From: Toxoplasma gondii ME49
Taxonomy: Eukaryota > Apicomplexa > Conoidasida > Eucoccidiorida > Sarcocystidae
Direction: 5' to 3'
NCBI RefSeq assembly: GCF_000006565.2
Contig: NC_031480.1
Span: forward strand, 6,193,170-6,257,169
DNA length: 64,000 bases
In this document: positions 1-12,980 of the stretch, piece after piece
Position numbering within the stretch: the first letter of the stretch is position 1
How the letters are laid out: each line of letters begins with the position of its first letter
Notes under the pieces: generated by a model
The model's input: the letters and a program-made list of their open reading frames with translations, nothing else
Told to the model about the DNA's origin: nothing
The model's database searches: none
Translations under genes and position numbers: made by a program

Positions 1-1271
1 AAGCAGCGCCAAGAGTTGCTTCTGCGGTGTGCCGTTCTGCAGCAGGTCCTCGAGTTTTGCGGTGTCTTGACAGCCAGGTGCCGGCTGGGCGCTCGCGGCC
101 TCGATCTTGAGGAGGCCTGGAAGGCGGTCAGGTTCTCCCACAGAGCGCCGGGAGGTGAGGGAGGCCACTGCGCGCATGCAGTGTGCGTCTGTGGCATTTT
201 TCGAGGGATTTTCTTTCCGGAGCGGCGGCAGCGAGACGGCGAGACGAGCGAATGGTCGACAGAAAGCGTAGAGCTCGTTCGCCGGCCACAGCGCTGGAGA
301 AAAAATGTCTGGACGCTGGAGCCAGAGCCCCACGGCTTCCGCTCCAGGCTTCACCACGTAGACACTCCAGAGGTGTACGTACAGCGGAAGATCCTCGGCA
401 CAGAGGCTGTCTTCGAGTACACCTCGAACCGGCTCTCTCTCTGCTTCGGAAGCGCGAGATTGTTTCTGCTCTCCACTCTGCTTTCCCTCCCGTTTCTCTT
501 CAGCCCCGCTCTGACCGCGGACTGTCCACGTTTTCTCCATGTCCGATCTGGCGGCTTCACCACGGCGTTGCGGCTTCGCCACATTGTCTCGCTTTCTCCC
601 TCCCTTCCTTTCACCTGAATGCAGGCAAACGCCGCCCCCAGGCGGAGCGGTGCAACAGGCCGCCGAAGGCCTCAGGTGAGGTGCAGACACACCCGAGGCT
701 CTCTCGAAACGTCGATCTGAGGAAACAGCCATTGGATGCGTCGTCTTCGCACTCCCTTTGCTGCGGTCGACTGCCTCTGTGGTCTCGGAGTCGATCTCTC
801 TCTTGGGTCTACACACAGCCGTTCCTGTCTGTTCAACGAGGAAAGAACTCGCCGCTGCACACCGACAGCTCTGAGGCACCTGACGCTTCCCAAGCTCCTT
901 CGCCAGGCAGTGCTCCTCACCTCCGCGTCGCTCGCTCCAGTGCGTGTACACATCGCCGTCGATCGATCCGGCTGCGCCACTGGCGGCTTCTTTCTCGCCT
1001 GTGCTGCCTCGCCACCTGCGCCTGTTCCCTTCGCTGGCAGGCTTCACCTGAGGCTCTGCGGGAGGCGCGGAGGCGTATACGTCGCGGCTTCCCTCCCGCG
1101 AGGAAAAGGAGTTCCTCATCGTCTCCCCCAGGTCCATCCGAGGCCGCTGGCTCCACTTGCGCAGCAACTGCACTTGCCACGGAACGCCAGGCGCGGGAGG
1201 CCCTCCTCCATCGGCCATTCGAAAGAAGCGAGAAACGCGAGCAGATGAGACAGAGGAGAAGAGACAGATAA
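1..1271 (+). CDS. Possible 3' end of an upstream gene, unknown protein
   Basis: I do not recognise this protein. A tentative three-exon model fits splice phase: 1-154 (donor GTGAGG), 625-675 (acceptor after gaatgcag, donor GTGAGG) and 907-1271 (acceptor after cgccag, stop TAA at 1269-1271). The first exon is open from base 1 and begins with a helix-like Gln/Leu-rich segment. The last exon is Arg/Ser/Ala rich and ends in a basic tail (ending QMRQRRRDR). Low-complexity composition means the open frames could be chance, and an alternative frame in the middle exon (QTPPPGGAVQQAAEGL) looks at least as protein-like. The GA-rich stretch behind it (about 1280-1620) resembles untranslated sequence. 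Confidence 0.28.
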
Positions 1272-3676
1272 TGTGAACGTGGAGCACACAGAGGAAGCAG
1301 ACGCCGAGGAAGAAGACGAAGAAGAGAACGCGGAAGAAGACAGTGAAGCGCTGGACAGATTGCCTCTTTGAGGCGACGGGGGCAGGCTTTCGGGGAGAAG
1401 CCGGAGGAGAGGAGAGCGGAAGCCACAGACGAGACACCCTGCCCGGCAGCAGGGGAGGCGACGAAACGGAGAAGAGACAGAGAGAGGCCGTCAAGACGGT
1501 CGGAGGAAGAGATGAGGAAGGAGATGGAAAAGAAAGGACGGAAGGGAGGAGAAGTCAGCCAGGGTGAAAGGAAGAGCAGTCGAGCCAAGAGGCCAGTCAA
1601 AAAAAGATAGAACATGGAGATGTTTATACGGATTGGACTGTGTACATCCTAGCGTCGGGATGGAGGGACGAAACAGTCTCAACGATCTACGCACGAAGAC
1701 GCTGCGTTCATTTTTCGGGTGTATGGACACCTGAACACGCATGCTTTTCTGCCCGTTTTTTTATCCGTTCGTTTATTCACCATTTTCACATGATGCACAC
1801 CACTTTGCGCGCAGCGGAAGAAATTCGCAGAGAAACGCGGCTTCGCTGCCTGCGGGCTGTGGTCTGTTTCGCGTATTCACGTTCCGCTGTGTTTTTCGAG
1901 GATACGTCTGTGTATGTTCCTGAGTACGCGAAGGAACGCAGGCAAAGCGCGTCGTCTCTTCCGGCTCCTGATCCGTCACAAGACGGGGAGCAGATGCGGC
2001 GGGGAGGGACACTGACAAGCGGAGAGCGACAGTGGAGATGGCAAAGAAGACCTTCAGAGAACGGACCGAAGAAAAGGAGTTCGTGTGTGACAGCGAGCTG
2101 AAGCGTTCAGGCGCCAGTTTCCAACTGGCGTGAATGCATCCCCTCAAAAATTCCAAAAAGGAGGGAAGCTGGGTCGTGCTTTCCGAGGATTTTCGGCTCT
2201 TCTGCAGACAAGGGTCGAGAGACAAGTCAGGATGGAAAGCGACTTGGGGAGTTGACAAGTCGTTGCGTGTGTCGTACCCCAGCAACGCGATAGCTGGCGC
2301 CTCAGAGGAGTTCACGAGACACCGTTTTCGGAATCGCGTGAAATTCCTGGAAAAGTGGAGAGAAACCCTACCCCCGAAAACGCGCAAAGACGGGGAAGCG
2401 CGTGGAACTCCCGCAACAGGGAAAAGCGATCCGGAAACGCGAGAAACGCAGCTGCATGTTTGCATGAGGCGGCGCAAATCCTAAACGCTAAACCATCTCG
2501 GTAGTACATCCACCTGAGGCCTGTCGGACCGCGACGCTTGTCCGTGCACACCGGAAAACAATACTCTTTCGCCTCATCAAAAGTCCGTTCTTCGCGAGTT
2601 CTTCGCGGAGTCTCCACTGGAGAGAGTCCGGAAGAGGGACGAAACCAGCAGGTTCGCCAGACGCGGAGCTAACCGTGAAAAAGGCCCCCGATTCCCAAGA
2701 AGAAGCGCGATTTCGCGCAAGAGAAACTGCACAGCGCGTTCTTGGAATCGACGGGCGAACGTTCTGACGGCAAACGGAAGGCAAATGAGGCACTTTTTCT
2801 CGAACAATCTCATCTTCTTCTTCAACTCGGGACGAAAAACTCCCTCGTGGAGAGACCCTGTAAAAGTTCGTTTTCTCTGAGGGCAGACAGCAAGGCGGAG
2901 AGTTACGGAGAGACGGAGACATATCTGCGCGCCGCCGACTGATACCCAGCGCGTCTGTTCTACATGTGAACCACGAAAACATCTTTTTCTTGATGAAGGA
3001 TGCTTTTTTTTCTTTTTGTGGAGGTCTTGTCCTTCGTGTACGCGCTCTGGAGTCGGCGAAATCTCCATCTTCCAAGAGTGAGGAACACAGAGGCCATGTC
3101 CGCTTGAATGCACGACCAGAGACGGCAAAGGCGTGAGAGTTTAACGAGCCTTGATTCTCTCAGTTTCCTTCCCTCAGCTTTTCTTTCGTTCTCTCTTCTT
3201 GTGCCTCTTTTCGCGCTGCCTCGCCATCGCACTCCAGAAAACATGAGATGTCCTCCCTGTCTCCAGAGGGGAACAACACAACGCATGCGCGAAGAGTTAC
3301 ACGAGGCCCTGCACAAGAGTCCAGGCTCCAGAGAAGCCATTCATTCACTTATACATGTTTGTATATTCGTATCTGAGCAGGCGCAGTTTTGTATTCGTAT
3401 ATGGATATTTGGATATCTGCATGCGGCTCCGAATCCTGATGAAATGTGTGTTTCGGTGCATGCGAGGTGATGCACATGAAACATCGACATGAGCGTGAAA
3501 GGCAGATGGGGAATAGATCTACAGAAATAGCGTCATCGTTCCTCGCGAAAACGGCGCATACCTCGCAATCTGTATTCCCTGCGTTTATCTGGTGGAGATT
3601 TACACAGTTTAGTTCCCGCCTATTTTTCGAGGCATTTCGACGGATTGCCGCCTCTTCGTTTCCTCCTTCATCAGCC
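1272..3676. other. Non-coding spacer / 5' flank of the RAP-type gene
   Basis: Short open frames occur on both strands, but none has convincing composition together with splice sites. The first 350 bp are purine-rich on the plus strand. The last few hundred bases before the ATG at 3677 contain several short ATG-initiated frames and are the likely promoter and 5' leader of the next gene. Confidence 0.4.
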
Positions 3677-4659
3677 ATGACGCCGAGGCCTGCGTGTCAA
3701 CTGCGTAGCCTCTCGGGCGGCTTCTCTCGAAGCGTCTGCCTCCGCTCCTTCTCTCGTTTTCCTCCCAGTTCTCCTTTTCCCTCCCCCTCCACAGACTCTT
3801 CGTCTCCATCTTCTTTCTCATCTTCTTCGTCTTCTTCTTACTCCTCCTTGTCGGATAACGTCTCTTCCTCTTCTTCTTTAACGCATGTGCATCCTTCCTC
3901 CAACCTTCTACCTTGTCCGCTTCCGATTTTCTCTTCTTCTCTCGTTTCAGATGTCTCTGCTACTTCGTTGTCTGTGTCTCATAACTGGAGACATATTCAG
4001 TGTTTTTCGTCTTCATGTCCCTCTTCTGTCCCTGTCACTGCTGAGCGTTGCGGTCGGGCCGCTTGCTCGCCGAGTTACAGTGTTCGTTTGTCTTTCTCCC
4101 CTTCAAGTGTCTCTTCATCTGACAGTTTGCTTTCCTTCTCTCCTCATTTCCACCGTTCCTCTTCTTCTTCTTCTCGTTCTCATTTCCACCATTCTTCTTC
4201 TCCTTCTCCTCCTTCTTCTCCTGCTCGTCCTTCTTGTCTTTTTTGCCGCTCTTCTGCCTCCGCGCTCCGTGCTTCTTCTTGTTGCTGTGCCATCCTCTCC
4301 AGTCCTCGTCCTGAGTCATCGCTGTCTCTGTTGACGCCTGGTCTCCCTCGGGCCGCTGCGTACGCGTGCTCTCCCTCCTGCGTCGCTTCCTCCGCGTTTT
4401 CTTTCTCTTCGTTTCCGTCGCCTTCTCGGCCTTCCTCCGCCGCCTCTCTGGTCGCGTCCCTCCCTTCTCTCGGTCCTCACCAACTCGCGCCTGCCGCACG
4501 CAAGCTGCTGAACGAAGGCATCTTGGAACCGCAAATCTGGCGCCAACTCTCCCAGCGAACCATCGCCATCTGTGACGAACTGAATGTCGAACAAATCGCC
4601 CTCCTTCTCAAAGGTCAAGCAAATGGAAAACCACAGCCACGCATCATGCAACGACTTGC

Positions 4660-4692
<33 letters not shown>

Positions 4693-7600
4693 TATATGAA
4701 TGTGGATATATACATATATATATATGTAGACCTGTGCGGCGAAGTGGACGTCAAAAGCAAATTGATCTCTTTCTCAGAGGGAAGGGAAATGCAAGGTCCT
4801 TGAATTATAGACGGCACTTGTCAAAAAAGCAATTGACCATATAAACGTATACATCTCTCTGTATACAGTACTTAGCTGCAGATACATAGTTTTCCATTTG
4901 AATACGTAATTTGAGGTGTAGATGGACATACACTTTTACGGTTCATTAACGTGGAGTTTGCCTGCCTCTCTGACGTCCTCAGTTTGCTAGGTTCGTTGTG
5001 TCTTCCTTCGTTTCCTTTGCAGTCTACGCACTACGGAAGCTTCAGGATTTCAACCTCTTCTCACACCTCTCAGCTCGCCTCATTGCTCTCGTGAGGCACC
5101 AACTGCTCGCTGATCTGCAATCAAGCAAAGCGAAATATTCGTAATGTCGCATCCAGTTGTCTACAGGAGTGCAGACTACCTGTCTCGTCAGATCTGCCTC
5201 TCTCACAGCGAGGAGACATGTTGCGAGCGCATTGCTTCGTGGACATACGCGTTTAAAGGGATGTCTCAGTCTCTTCATGTATTTGCTTGTTTGTTATTCT
5301 TGCTTCTGTACCTGCGTGAATGAATCCGTGCTTCCCTGAAGTTGTAATTCTAATGCTTTCTACGTTGTCTTCTCTGCATCGATCTCTGCCTCTCAGCATG
5401 ACCGCCACTCCCGCGGCCTCTGTACTTAGGGAGATATTTGTTCATAGATAAACATGTATCTCCTTATGGAGTGTGTTCCTGTCTCCTGCCTGTTTTTTGC
5501 TGAATCCATGCATCTGTATCTGCGCGTATGTTTTTCTCGGCATTGCTCTCCGTCTCTTACCAATCAGTCTCTCAAGGTGTCTGGGCGTGTCTCTTTGCAT
5601 GCGGGATCAAAAACGTTCTGCATGCAAGGAAGCGCCCTCAGTCTGCGTACCTGTCGAGGTTTCCTTCGGAACGCGTTTCTTCTCGTTTTTCCGATTCAGA
5701 ACGCGCCCACAGCACAACTCCCAGCTCTCTTCGTTTTACCTCGCATGCGCGCCGGCGTCCTTGTTTCTGCTTTTCTGTTTCCCGATAGGCCCAGGCGTCC
5801 TCTCCTGATTCTGAGCGCACATGTTCTCTCGCTTCCTCTTCGTTTCCTCCTTCCTCTTCTTCTTCCTCTTCGTCTTCCTCTTCTGTGCTTTCTTCTTCGT
5901 CGCCTTCTCCTTCTCCGTTCCGCGGAGTCGATTTGACAAATATTTTGGTTGCCTGTGGCCGGCTTCTCTTTTCAGACAGGTGAGAGCAAGCGACTGGCTG
6001 CGCCTTTTCATTCAATGTGCTTCCATTTCTAGCCTGTTTCACAGACGACTTCCCAACGCGTCTTGTCGACAGCTTGCTTCTCATGTCAGTTGAGTCGTCA
6101 GTGAAAAAACGTTTTCTTCAAGAAGGGAAAACGCAACTTCACAGAGAAGAACGGACGGAAGTAGACACTCGGGCACAGACTCAAAAAGAGAGACAGCGAG
6201 GACGAGTCGACGCCCACAGACCCGCACACAAGCCTTTGGGTTTCAGTCTTCGCTCTGGAGTTCCTCGTTCCTGCGTTTAAGATTGCAGCGTTATCCCAGG
6301 CCTCGATGGAGATGGGCATTGGGGTGCGGCTTGTAGAGATCTGCGTTCCGTTGCGTTCTCGCGACTGCAGATTGCAAAGAGAAGTCGCCGCGAGTTTCTC
6401 AGAACGCGTCTCGAGTGGGGACTCATCTCGTCTGGGCCGGAGTGTACTCGGCACTGCACTTCGATTCCTTGGGGGACGTCCGAGGGACAGCAGCTGTTCA
6501 CGAACGCTCACAGAACGCTTCTGTGTATGACCGAAGAACTCCAAAAGCCTGTCGTATGTGTTTTGACTCCTCGAACGCGAAGGAGGAGGGGATGCACTTC
6601 TCACAGGGAGCAGAGGAGTGCCCGACTGAAGCGTCTGGTGTGGATCGTGAATCGCCTAGTTTTTTTTTTCTTGAATGTGAAAATGCCCGAGTTTCCGGAT
6701 CGCGCGCCCCCCGGATGACAGGGCCTCAGGCAGGTAGAGCGAAGACCGAGAGGGTCTTCAGTTTCTGTCGAAAGAATCAAAACTTCCGAGAAGGCGACAG
6801 TTCAAAAAGTCAAACACTCAAGACTCCTCGAACGGGTGACATCGCATGTGGAGCGAAGAGGGAAACGGTGTACCGAAGATGACGAAGAAGACGCGTCCGG
6901 CGTTCTCACTTGGCCTTCAGTGTCCGCTCTGCCCTCTTTTCAGACGTTTGCATGCGCTGCTAGCCACGCAACTCGTACAAGTCGTCTCCGAGCTGAGACC
7001 TAAAGATCTTGTCAACATTGCCCACGCCTACGCGAAACTGTAAGCAGGAACAACCGACTCGCCTCTGGCCGCCCTTCTAACGTGGAGAAGACTGAGAGCA
7101 CCTCTCTATACACTTCTGAACGCCTTCACCGTGGAAGACAACGCCACGACGCTTCTCCAACGCTCTGCGTACTCCTGGAGAACCGGTCTGCTCCCTAGAT
7201 GCACAGGCATACCGACGCGCAAGTGTGTCTGCCGAAATACTCCGCAGTCGTACGTATGCATATGGACGCGTCCGTATTTATGTATTTGTGTTCTACTTCT
7301 TTTATCATGTCTTGATTGTTCTTCAGGAGGATAGCGGATGAAGAGTTCTTTCGACTGGTCGCGAGTAAGGCATCTGTGCAGTCGAGTTCAGGTTCTTCTC
7401 TGCACACTTAGGTGTCTCCACACACAGACCTTGTCGACAAACAGAGAACCGTACTTGCCCGCAGAAGTCCGGACGCGCTTCCACCTGTGCCCTGGGGTCT
7501 TTGCCTTTTCAGTGGCAGCCGGGTGGCTCTCGGCAGGTGATGCAGATGTGCGTCGGTGCCCCCCGTCGGCGCACAGATCGAGACATGTGTAGAGCATTCA

Positions 7601-10509
7601 GCGTCTGCGTTTACATCCTGATTGTACATCTGCACCGATATATATATATATATATATATACAAACATACATACAAACATACATACAAACATACATACATA
7701 CATGTTTATAAACATATGTGTATCTGTGTATGCGTGTGCGTGTGTACACACTGATCTACATATACGTGCATATGGGTCGGCATTCCACTTGTCACTTGCC
7801 TGGACACAGAGTTTTGTGTACGTCAGTCTGTACAAGTTTGCTGATGAACGAAGTTTTCCTTCCACAAGTGTGATTATCTATGACGACCTCTCTGTATACG
7901 CATGCGTTTATTTTTATGTGCATGTTGCTGACCCTTCTCCTGTCGCAGAAGCGCTACCTCCCTACGTGTACGACTTGACGCCGATCGCATTGGCAAATGT
8001 CTGCACATCTTTCGCGAGGTCAGAGAAGCGTTTCCCTGTGTTTCTACCGCAGCGTTTCCATTCGCGTAGACGAAACCTCATGCGTTTCCAGTTTCATGGA
8101 GGCTCGCAGGATTCTCTACCTCTCTTGCGACGCAAAGATCACGTTAATCATTGCTCGTTGGAACACGAGCGTTTACCACGCATCTTTTGGGGGGCGGGGG
8201 GAGAAGCGGAGTTCCGGTGCTTCGAATTTGCATGCAGCGTACTTGGTCTCCCGCTCCAGCACACCGGGTCGCATGCAAATGCAGCGGCTGCTTGTGGACG
8301 ATTTCCAAACAGCCACGCTCACAAACCGCGCGATTATGTAACCATATAATATACATATATATATTTATACATATATACACATGTATATATATATATATAA
8401 TATACATACATATATATGCTTATGTATGTATATGTGCTTATATGAGTAGGCGTGCCTGTGTACGCACATCGAATACATGTATGTAAGACATCCTGTAGAT
8501 GTAAGTATTTCTATGCTCGCCTTTACAAATGCATTTGTACACAGTGCATACATGTGGTATCCAATTGTGTGCTGGAGTCACTGTTGGTGTCTGGTGTTCC
8601 AGCGTGGGTTTGTATGAGGAGAAATTGTTCGACGCAGTGACGGCAGAAGCAGAGAGAAGAATTTCCGAATTCGGCGGCTGCGAGCTCCTCAGTCTTCTGC
8701 TCGGCCTGGGCAAAATGCAGGCGGCTCTGTAGGTTTCTTCTTTAGCCTTGTGCAGTTGGCTGGCGGCAGTTGTGCCTCGCTGCTTCACTTCACACGACAG
8801 AGACGCAAGCTTCCTGGAATGCAATGTAGATTCTGACCTCGAAATAGGCACACACGATTCCCCACCCTGCATGCACGAGGCGACTTGTGTTGTTGTCTTG
8901 CTCAGTTCGACGTGTATCTGTATGTGCACAAATGCAGAAGGCGTAGGTCCCTTACCCAGCCACGAACCTGTGTCCACCTTCATCTTTATCTATCTGTATA
9001 TCTCTATATTTCTATATATCTATGTATATCTTTATAATATATAAATACATACATGCATATATATATATATATGTATATGTATATGTATATGCGTGTATTG
9101 ATATGTGTGGACCGTGACTAGATACACGAGTGTGCTTGTGAACCCCGTCGAGTTCGTGGCCGAGTCTTTTAGAGAGAAGAATGCCAAGAAGAGAGTGGAC
9201 GTAGCATTTTTCGTTTTTGCTCGAATGCTGTCCCTTTTGCCATAGTCCTTCCGCCAAGCGTCGGTTCGTTTCAGTCTGTCTCTTGTGTCTTTAAACGCTT
9301 TCTTTTTCCTCTGCTGCATCTCAGACCACCCAACAAGAAGCGACGGGATGGCAGTTGCATCAGCGCCATTCTCCGAGCATTGCGCGGTCGCATGGGTCCG
9401 TTTGGTTTCGTCCAGAATCTTCAGGTGAGAGGTCGTTTTTTTTGTGCAGCGAGAGGAACCTCCTCAAGTCCCAACAGGCTCAGGTCCGCCGTCCTGAGTG
9501 TGAGCGTCTGAGCATGATGATTTGTGAGCATTCTGGGAAGTAGTGCACAGCAACACTGTAGGTGGCATGAAGGCGAATCCACGACGGCTTTTGGTGCAGT
9601 CTGTGGGGGACGCTGTCAGAGTGGTACAAAAAAGCTACCAAATGCACCTCCGTACAAATCCTGCAAGAAAAGCATCAAAATCATAGCCGCACGATGTAGT
9701 GCAATTGCCATATTCTATGTAGATCTCGTCGCCACTCGCATGTGTGAGAGAAAACGACGTACTCCCAATGAGGTCTGTCACCGAACTGTGAGAGATAACC
9801 CATGTACAGACTTCTTTTTGTCCTTTTTCCGGCGTCGTTTGCGTGCGTTCACAGCTGTCTCTGCGACAGCTGTCTCTGAGGTTCATTTCATCAACTCCCT
9901 TGTGGATCACACACTGGACAGCAAAGACTTGTTTTCAAACATGGTAGGGGAAAATCTAGTTTTGCCGTCTGCGATGTCTCTGGACGCAAACACACCCGAC
10001 CCCGAAAGAGTGCCTGACTCCGGCGCCAAACGCGACTCAAGGGAATCGTAGAAGTCTTTCCATTGATTGCATAAAAACAGTGTTTACGGATTGTGTAAAC
10101 CCCTCCAGTCAAAGTGGCAAATGTGGCTTTGTTGGTTTCCTAGGTTCTGGAGTCTCTTGTACTTCTCGGGCACTACGATTCTCTCTTCATTCACACGAAA
10201 CTTCTTCCTGCGCTCCTCGCTCGACGGCCAACGCCTCCAGGCGCCAGCGTCTCGGGGAGGCCTCACAGCCCCGCAGAAGCTGCTGCAGCTGCCACTGCCG
10301 AAACCGTGTTGGGAGTAAGACGAAAAACGAATAGAAACGAATGCGACTTGTGCAGCACCTAGAAAAGGTTCGCCTTTGTCGCATGTGCCTCTTCTTCTAA
10401 ATTCGGCGCAAGCGATCCCGGCGAACAGGCTCAAGTGTCCTACATATACCTACAGAGGTTTACATGTATGCAAATATATATAGATTTGTGTATGTGTGCC
10501 GAATTACGC

Positions 10510-10547
<38 letters not shown>

Positions 10548-12713
10548 GTAGTGACGCAACACATCCTGTGTTATTTGTCGGAGAAATGTGAGGTTTGGCA
10601 CCATGTGAATTCCGGTCCTGTGTAGAAAACAGCAGCTTATGCTCGGCATATTTGGTTTTACGTAGGACCGCGCCGTTTCTGCCTTTCTGAAATGGTTTTA
10701 CCTGTTCGTCGGTGGAATGTGCTAGCCAGTGGAAGACGCAAACCGCTGAATGGGACCTCAACTTCTCCAGACTTTTTCTCGCCATTCTGTATGCACCAAT
10801 TCCCTGTTATCTGATATCCGTTGTCTCGCGACTGCTCTGGTCGTGTCTTGCGACAAGAATGTTTCGGATGCTGTCCTTTCCCTCTGCGTTGCCTTTTGTC
10901 TCTACAGTCCAGTTCTCTGGAGAGTTTCGTAACTTTAGCCTGCTCTTGAGGGTGCTACATTGCTGCCTGTTTGTGTGCAGCTCTACCTAAGAGTGCTGTG
11001 CTGTCTGTACCGCCTCCCAAACCTATCCCAGACGGGGATTCAGCTTCTGCAAGAAGTGGCCGAGCAGATGCCGCGGTGCTTCCAAAGGACGCAGATTGCA
11101 GGCATGGCTGCAGCGCTTCATCTGCTCCATAAGGTAAGGTCGCGCTCGCCGATTTCGTGTATCTGAGAATTTATCGAGAGTCAGACAAATGGCTTGTCTA
11201 ATTCTATATTTGGCAAAGAAATGTGTGAAGGTAAAATTTTCAATAATTCATACGCTGTCTGCGTTCGCACACTTGATGTTGAGTGAGTATCGATTAAATT
11301 CTCTGCAACTTGCTCAGAGGGTCTGCTCTGACGCCCGCAGCGGTTTCGGTCGGGAGCGTACACCCTGACGCACTGGCGTAATCGAGATCTGTGGCGATCA
11401 GTGCGGGTACCAAGACGAATCCGGGTGTTGCGCCGAAATCAGTAGTGTTATGGAATAACCGCTCTGGAACGCTATGGCATTTGAGGCCGGGAATCGAGAA
11501 ACTGAGGGAGAGCGGCGCAGAATGAAGAAGTGGCCGCATGGCGACGAGACTATGATGACCAGATTTGCCGGAACCGGGGAAAACAAACAGGGGGACCAGA
11601 GAGGAACGCTCAGGTGTTGCTCGGAGAAAGTGTCAGAAGAATTTGAAGTAGGCGACCGTGTGAATTTCGTCTGGCTTGCGCCAGTCAGTTCGGGGGATAC
11701 GTACCCGAACAAGGCTGCTGCACGTGGTCGTTGTGGTGTCTGTTCTGCTCTTCCCGCAGCTCGACTGCCACGACTATGACTGTTTTTCCAAGGCCGAGGC
11801 GATTCTTTTAGCCGATCGGGTGGCCACACTCCGTCAGCTGCGTTTCGCGAATGTCCTGCAACTGCGAGAAGCTTTCCGGGCTCTTGGTAGGATTCCCGAG
11901 AAGCACTCTTCGTCAGAAATCGACCTGCGCGCGGGAGGCAGCGAACTGAAAGTATAAACGTCCATGCAAGAGTGGGCCAATCGCCCGCCGCCATGCTCAG
12001 GATTTGCTAAACAGACGGCTTGTTGCACGGAAAGGACGCAAACACGCTCTCTCGGTGACGCATCGGGAATCCGCATTGGTTGTGTTTGTGTGCATGTGCC
12101 TTTAGGTGATGAGGAACACTGGGGAGAAGTGCTCAAGTTCTTGGATGACGTCGTCCAGGAAACTGAGACTCTCGTGAGCGAAGCACGCGGCACAGAAGAC
12201 GCGCATGCGACGACTGGCATGGATAGAGTCCACGGTGCGATGAAGGTGGAAAGACGCACGGCGGTTTACGGGGATTCTGCGAATGACGAAACTGCTCACT
12301 TGATGCGCGATGAGCGAACCAGCGCATCTGACCGCGGGCCAGATGCGCTGGCACAGAAATCATATTTAGCACGGGTAACAGAGAATACTTTTGATGAACA
12401 GGGTTCGCGCAGCGAGGAGGTCAGTTTTGGCGACAGTGACAGCGTATGCAACACGCGAAAACCCGCTGGCTCTAGGCGTTCGGAAACTGTGGAGTTTAGT
12501 CGAGTTTCCGATTCAGAAAGGGAATCGAAAAATGAGCTGGAATTGCGGCCAGCAGATGCAACTCAACCAGTGCGGAGACGAGACGCGGTAGTTCATGCGC
12601 ACCAGTACAGTCCAGATGGCGAATACACCACACGGCCAGTGACTCTGGACAAGCACGTCAAAAAAAAGAATCGAGCAACTGGGGGAGTGAAGCCAGGGGC
12701 AGAACAAGAGTAG
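3677..12713 (+). CDS. RAP/FAST/heptatricopeptide-type organellar RNA-binding repeat protein
   Basis: Eleven exons join with consistent phase: 3677-4613, 5023-5140, 6944-7039, 7327-7364, 7949-8018, 8603-8728, 9325-9424, 10144-10314, 10981-11133, 11760-11886 and 12106-12713 (847 codons plus TAG). The ATG at 3677 starts an Arg/Ser-rich, acid-poor leader typical of a mitochondrial presequence, followed by about 230 residues of Ser/Pro low complexity. From about residue 280 on the protein is a run of Leu/Ala-rich helical hairpins with family-like motifs (ELNVEQIALLLKG, KDLVNIAHAYAKL, LTPIALANVCTSFA, SLLLGLGKMQAAL). Such hairpins are typical of the RAP/FAST and heptatricopeptide proteins expanded in Apicomplexa, which act on organellar RNA. 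No RAP domain is visible before the stop, so the real C-terminus may lie in the downstream exons at 13-18.2 kb. The last exon has an acidic, polar tail. Function is inferred from fold class only. Confidence 0.68.
4658..4726. repeat. (TA)n microsatellite in first intron of the RAP-type gene
   Basis: About 18 TA units followed by an interrupted (TA)n/CATA tract, directly after exon 1. Confidence 0.95.
7638..7704. repeat. Compound microsatellite (TA)n then 8-mer ACATACAA
   Basis: About 11 TA units run straight into roughly four copies of an ACATACAA-type unit; it sits in the intron between the 38-bp exon and the exon at 7949. Confidence 0.93.
8343..8430. repeat. Interrupted (TA)n / TATACA tract
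   Basis: AT-rich tract of several short TA runs separated by TACA units, in the intron before the exon at 8603. Confidence 0.85.
9000..9101. repeat. Interrupted (TA)n / (TATATG)n tract
   Basis: Runs of TATATC, TA and TATATG units lie in the intron before the exon at 9325. Confidence 0.85.
10511..10546. repeat. Uninterrupted (TA)n microsatellite
   Basis: About 17 perfect TA units in the intron between the exons at 10144 and 10981. Confidence 0.95.
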
Positions 12714-12980
12714 TCGTAAGTCCCTGACGAGGGAAAGATACTTCTGCTGCGCTTGCGGTCAACTGTCAGCTACAGTCTCAGGTGTCTGCGATGGGTAGGG
12801 GTGAAAATTTCGAGCAATAGACTGGAAAGGAATGCTTCAGGGGCGCCGGCGTGACTGCTGGATAGGCGAGGGGCATGCTTAGTTCTGTGCTTGCGTTTGC
12901 GAGACAATATGAAGGCGTCCAAATCTGCAGGGGACCTCCAGAAACTCCTTTTCAAAGTGAATTGACGTCCTTAAGTCTAG

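Noticed and set aside
7638..7704. Regularly spaced 8-bp units that could suggest a CRISPR-like array
   Set aside because: Units are contiguous with no spacers; a simple microsatellite in a eukaryotic intron.
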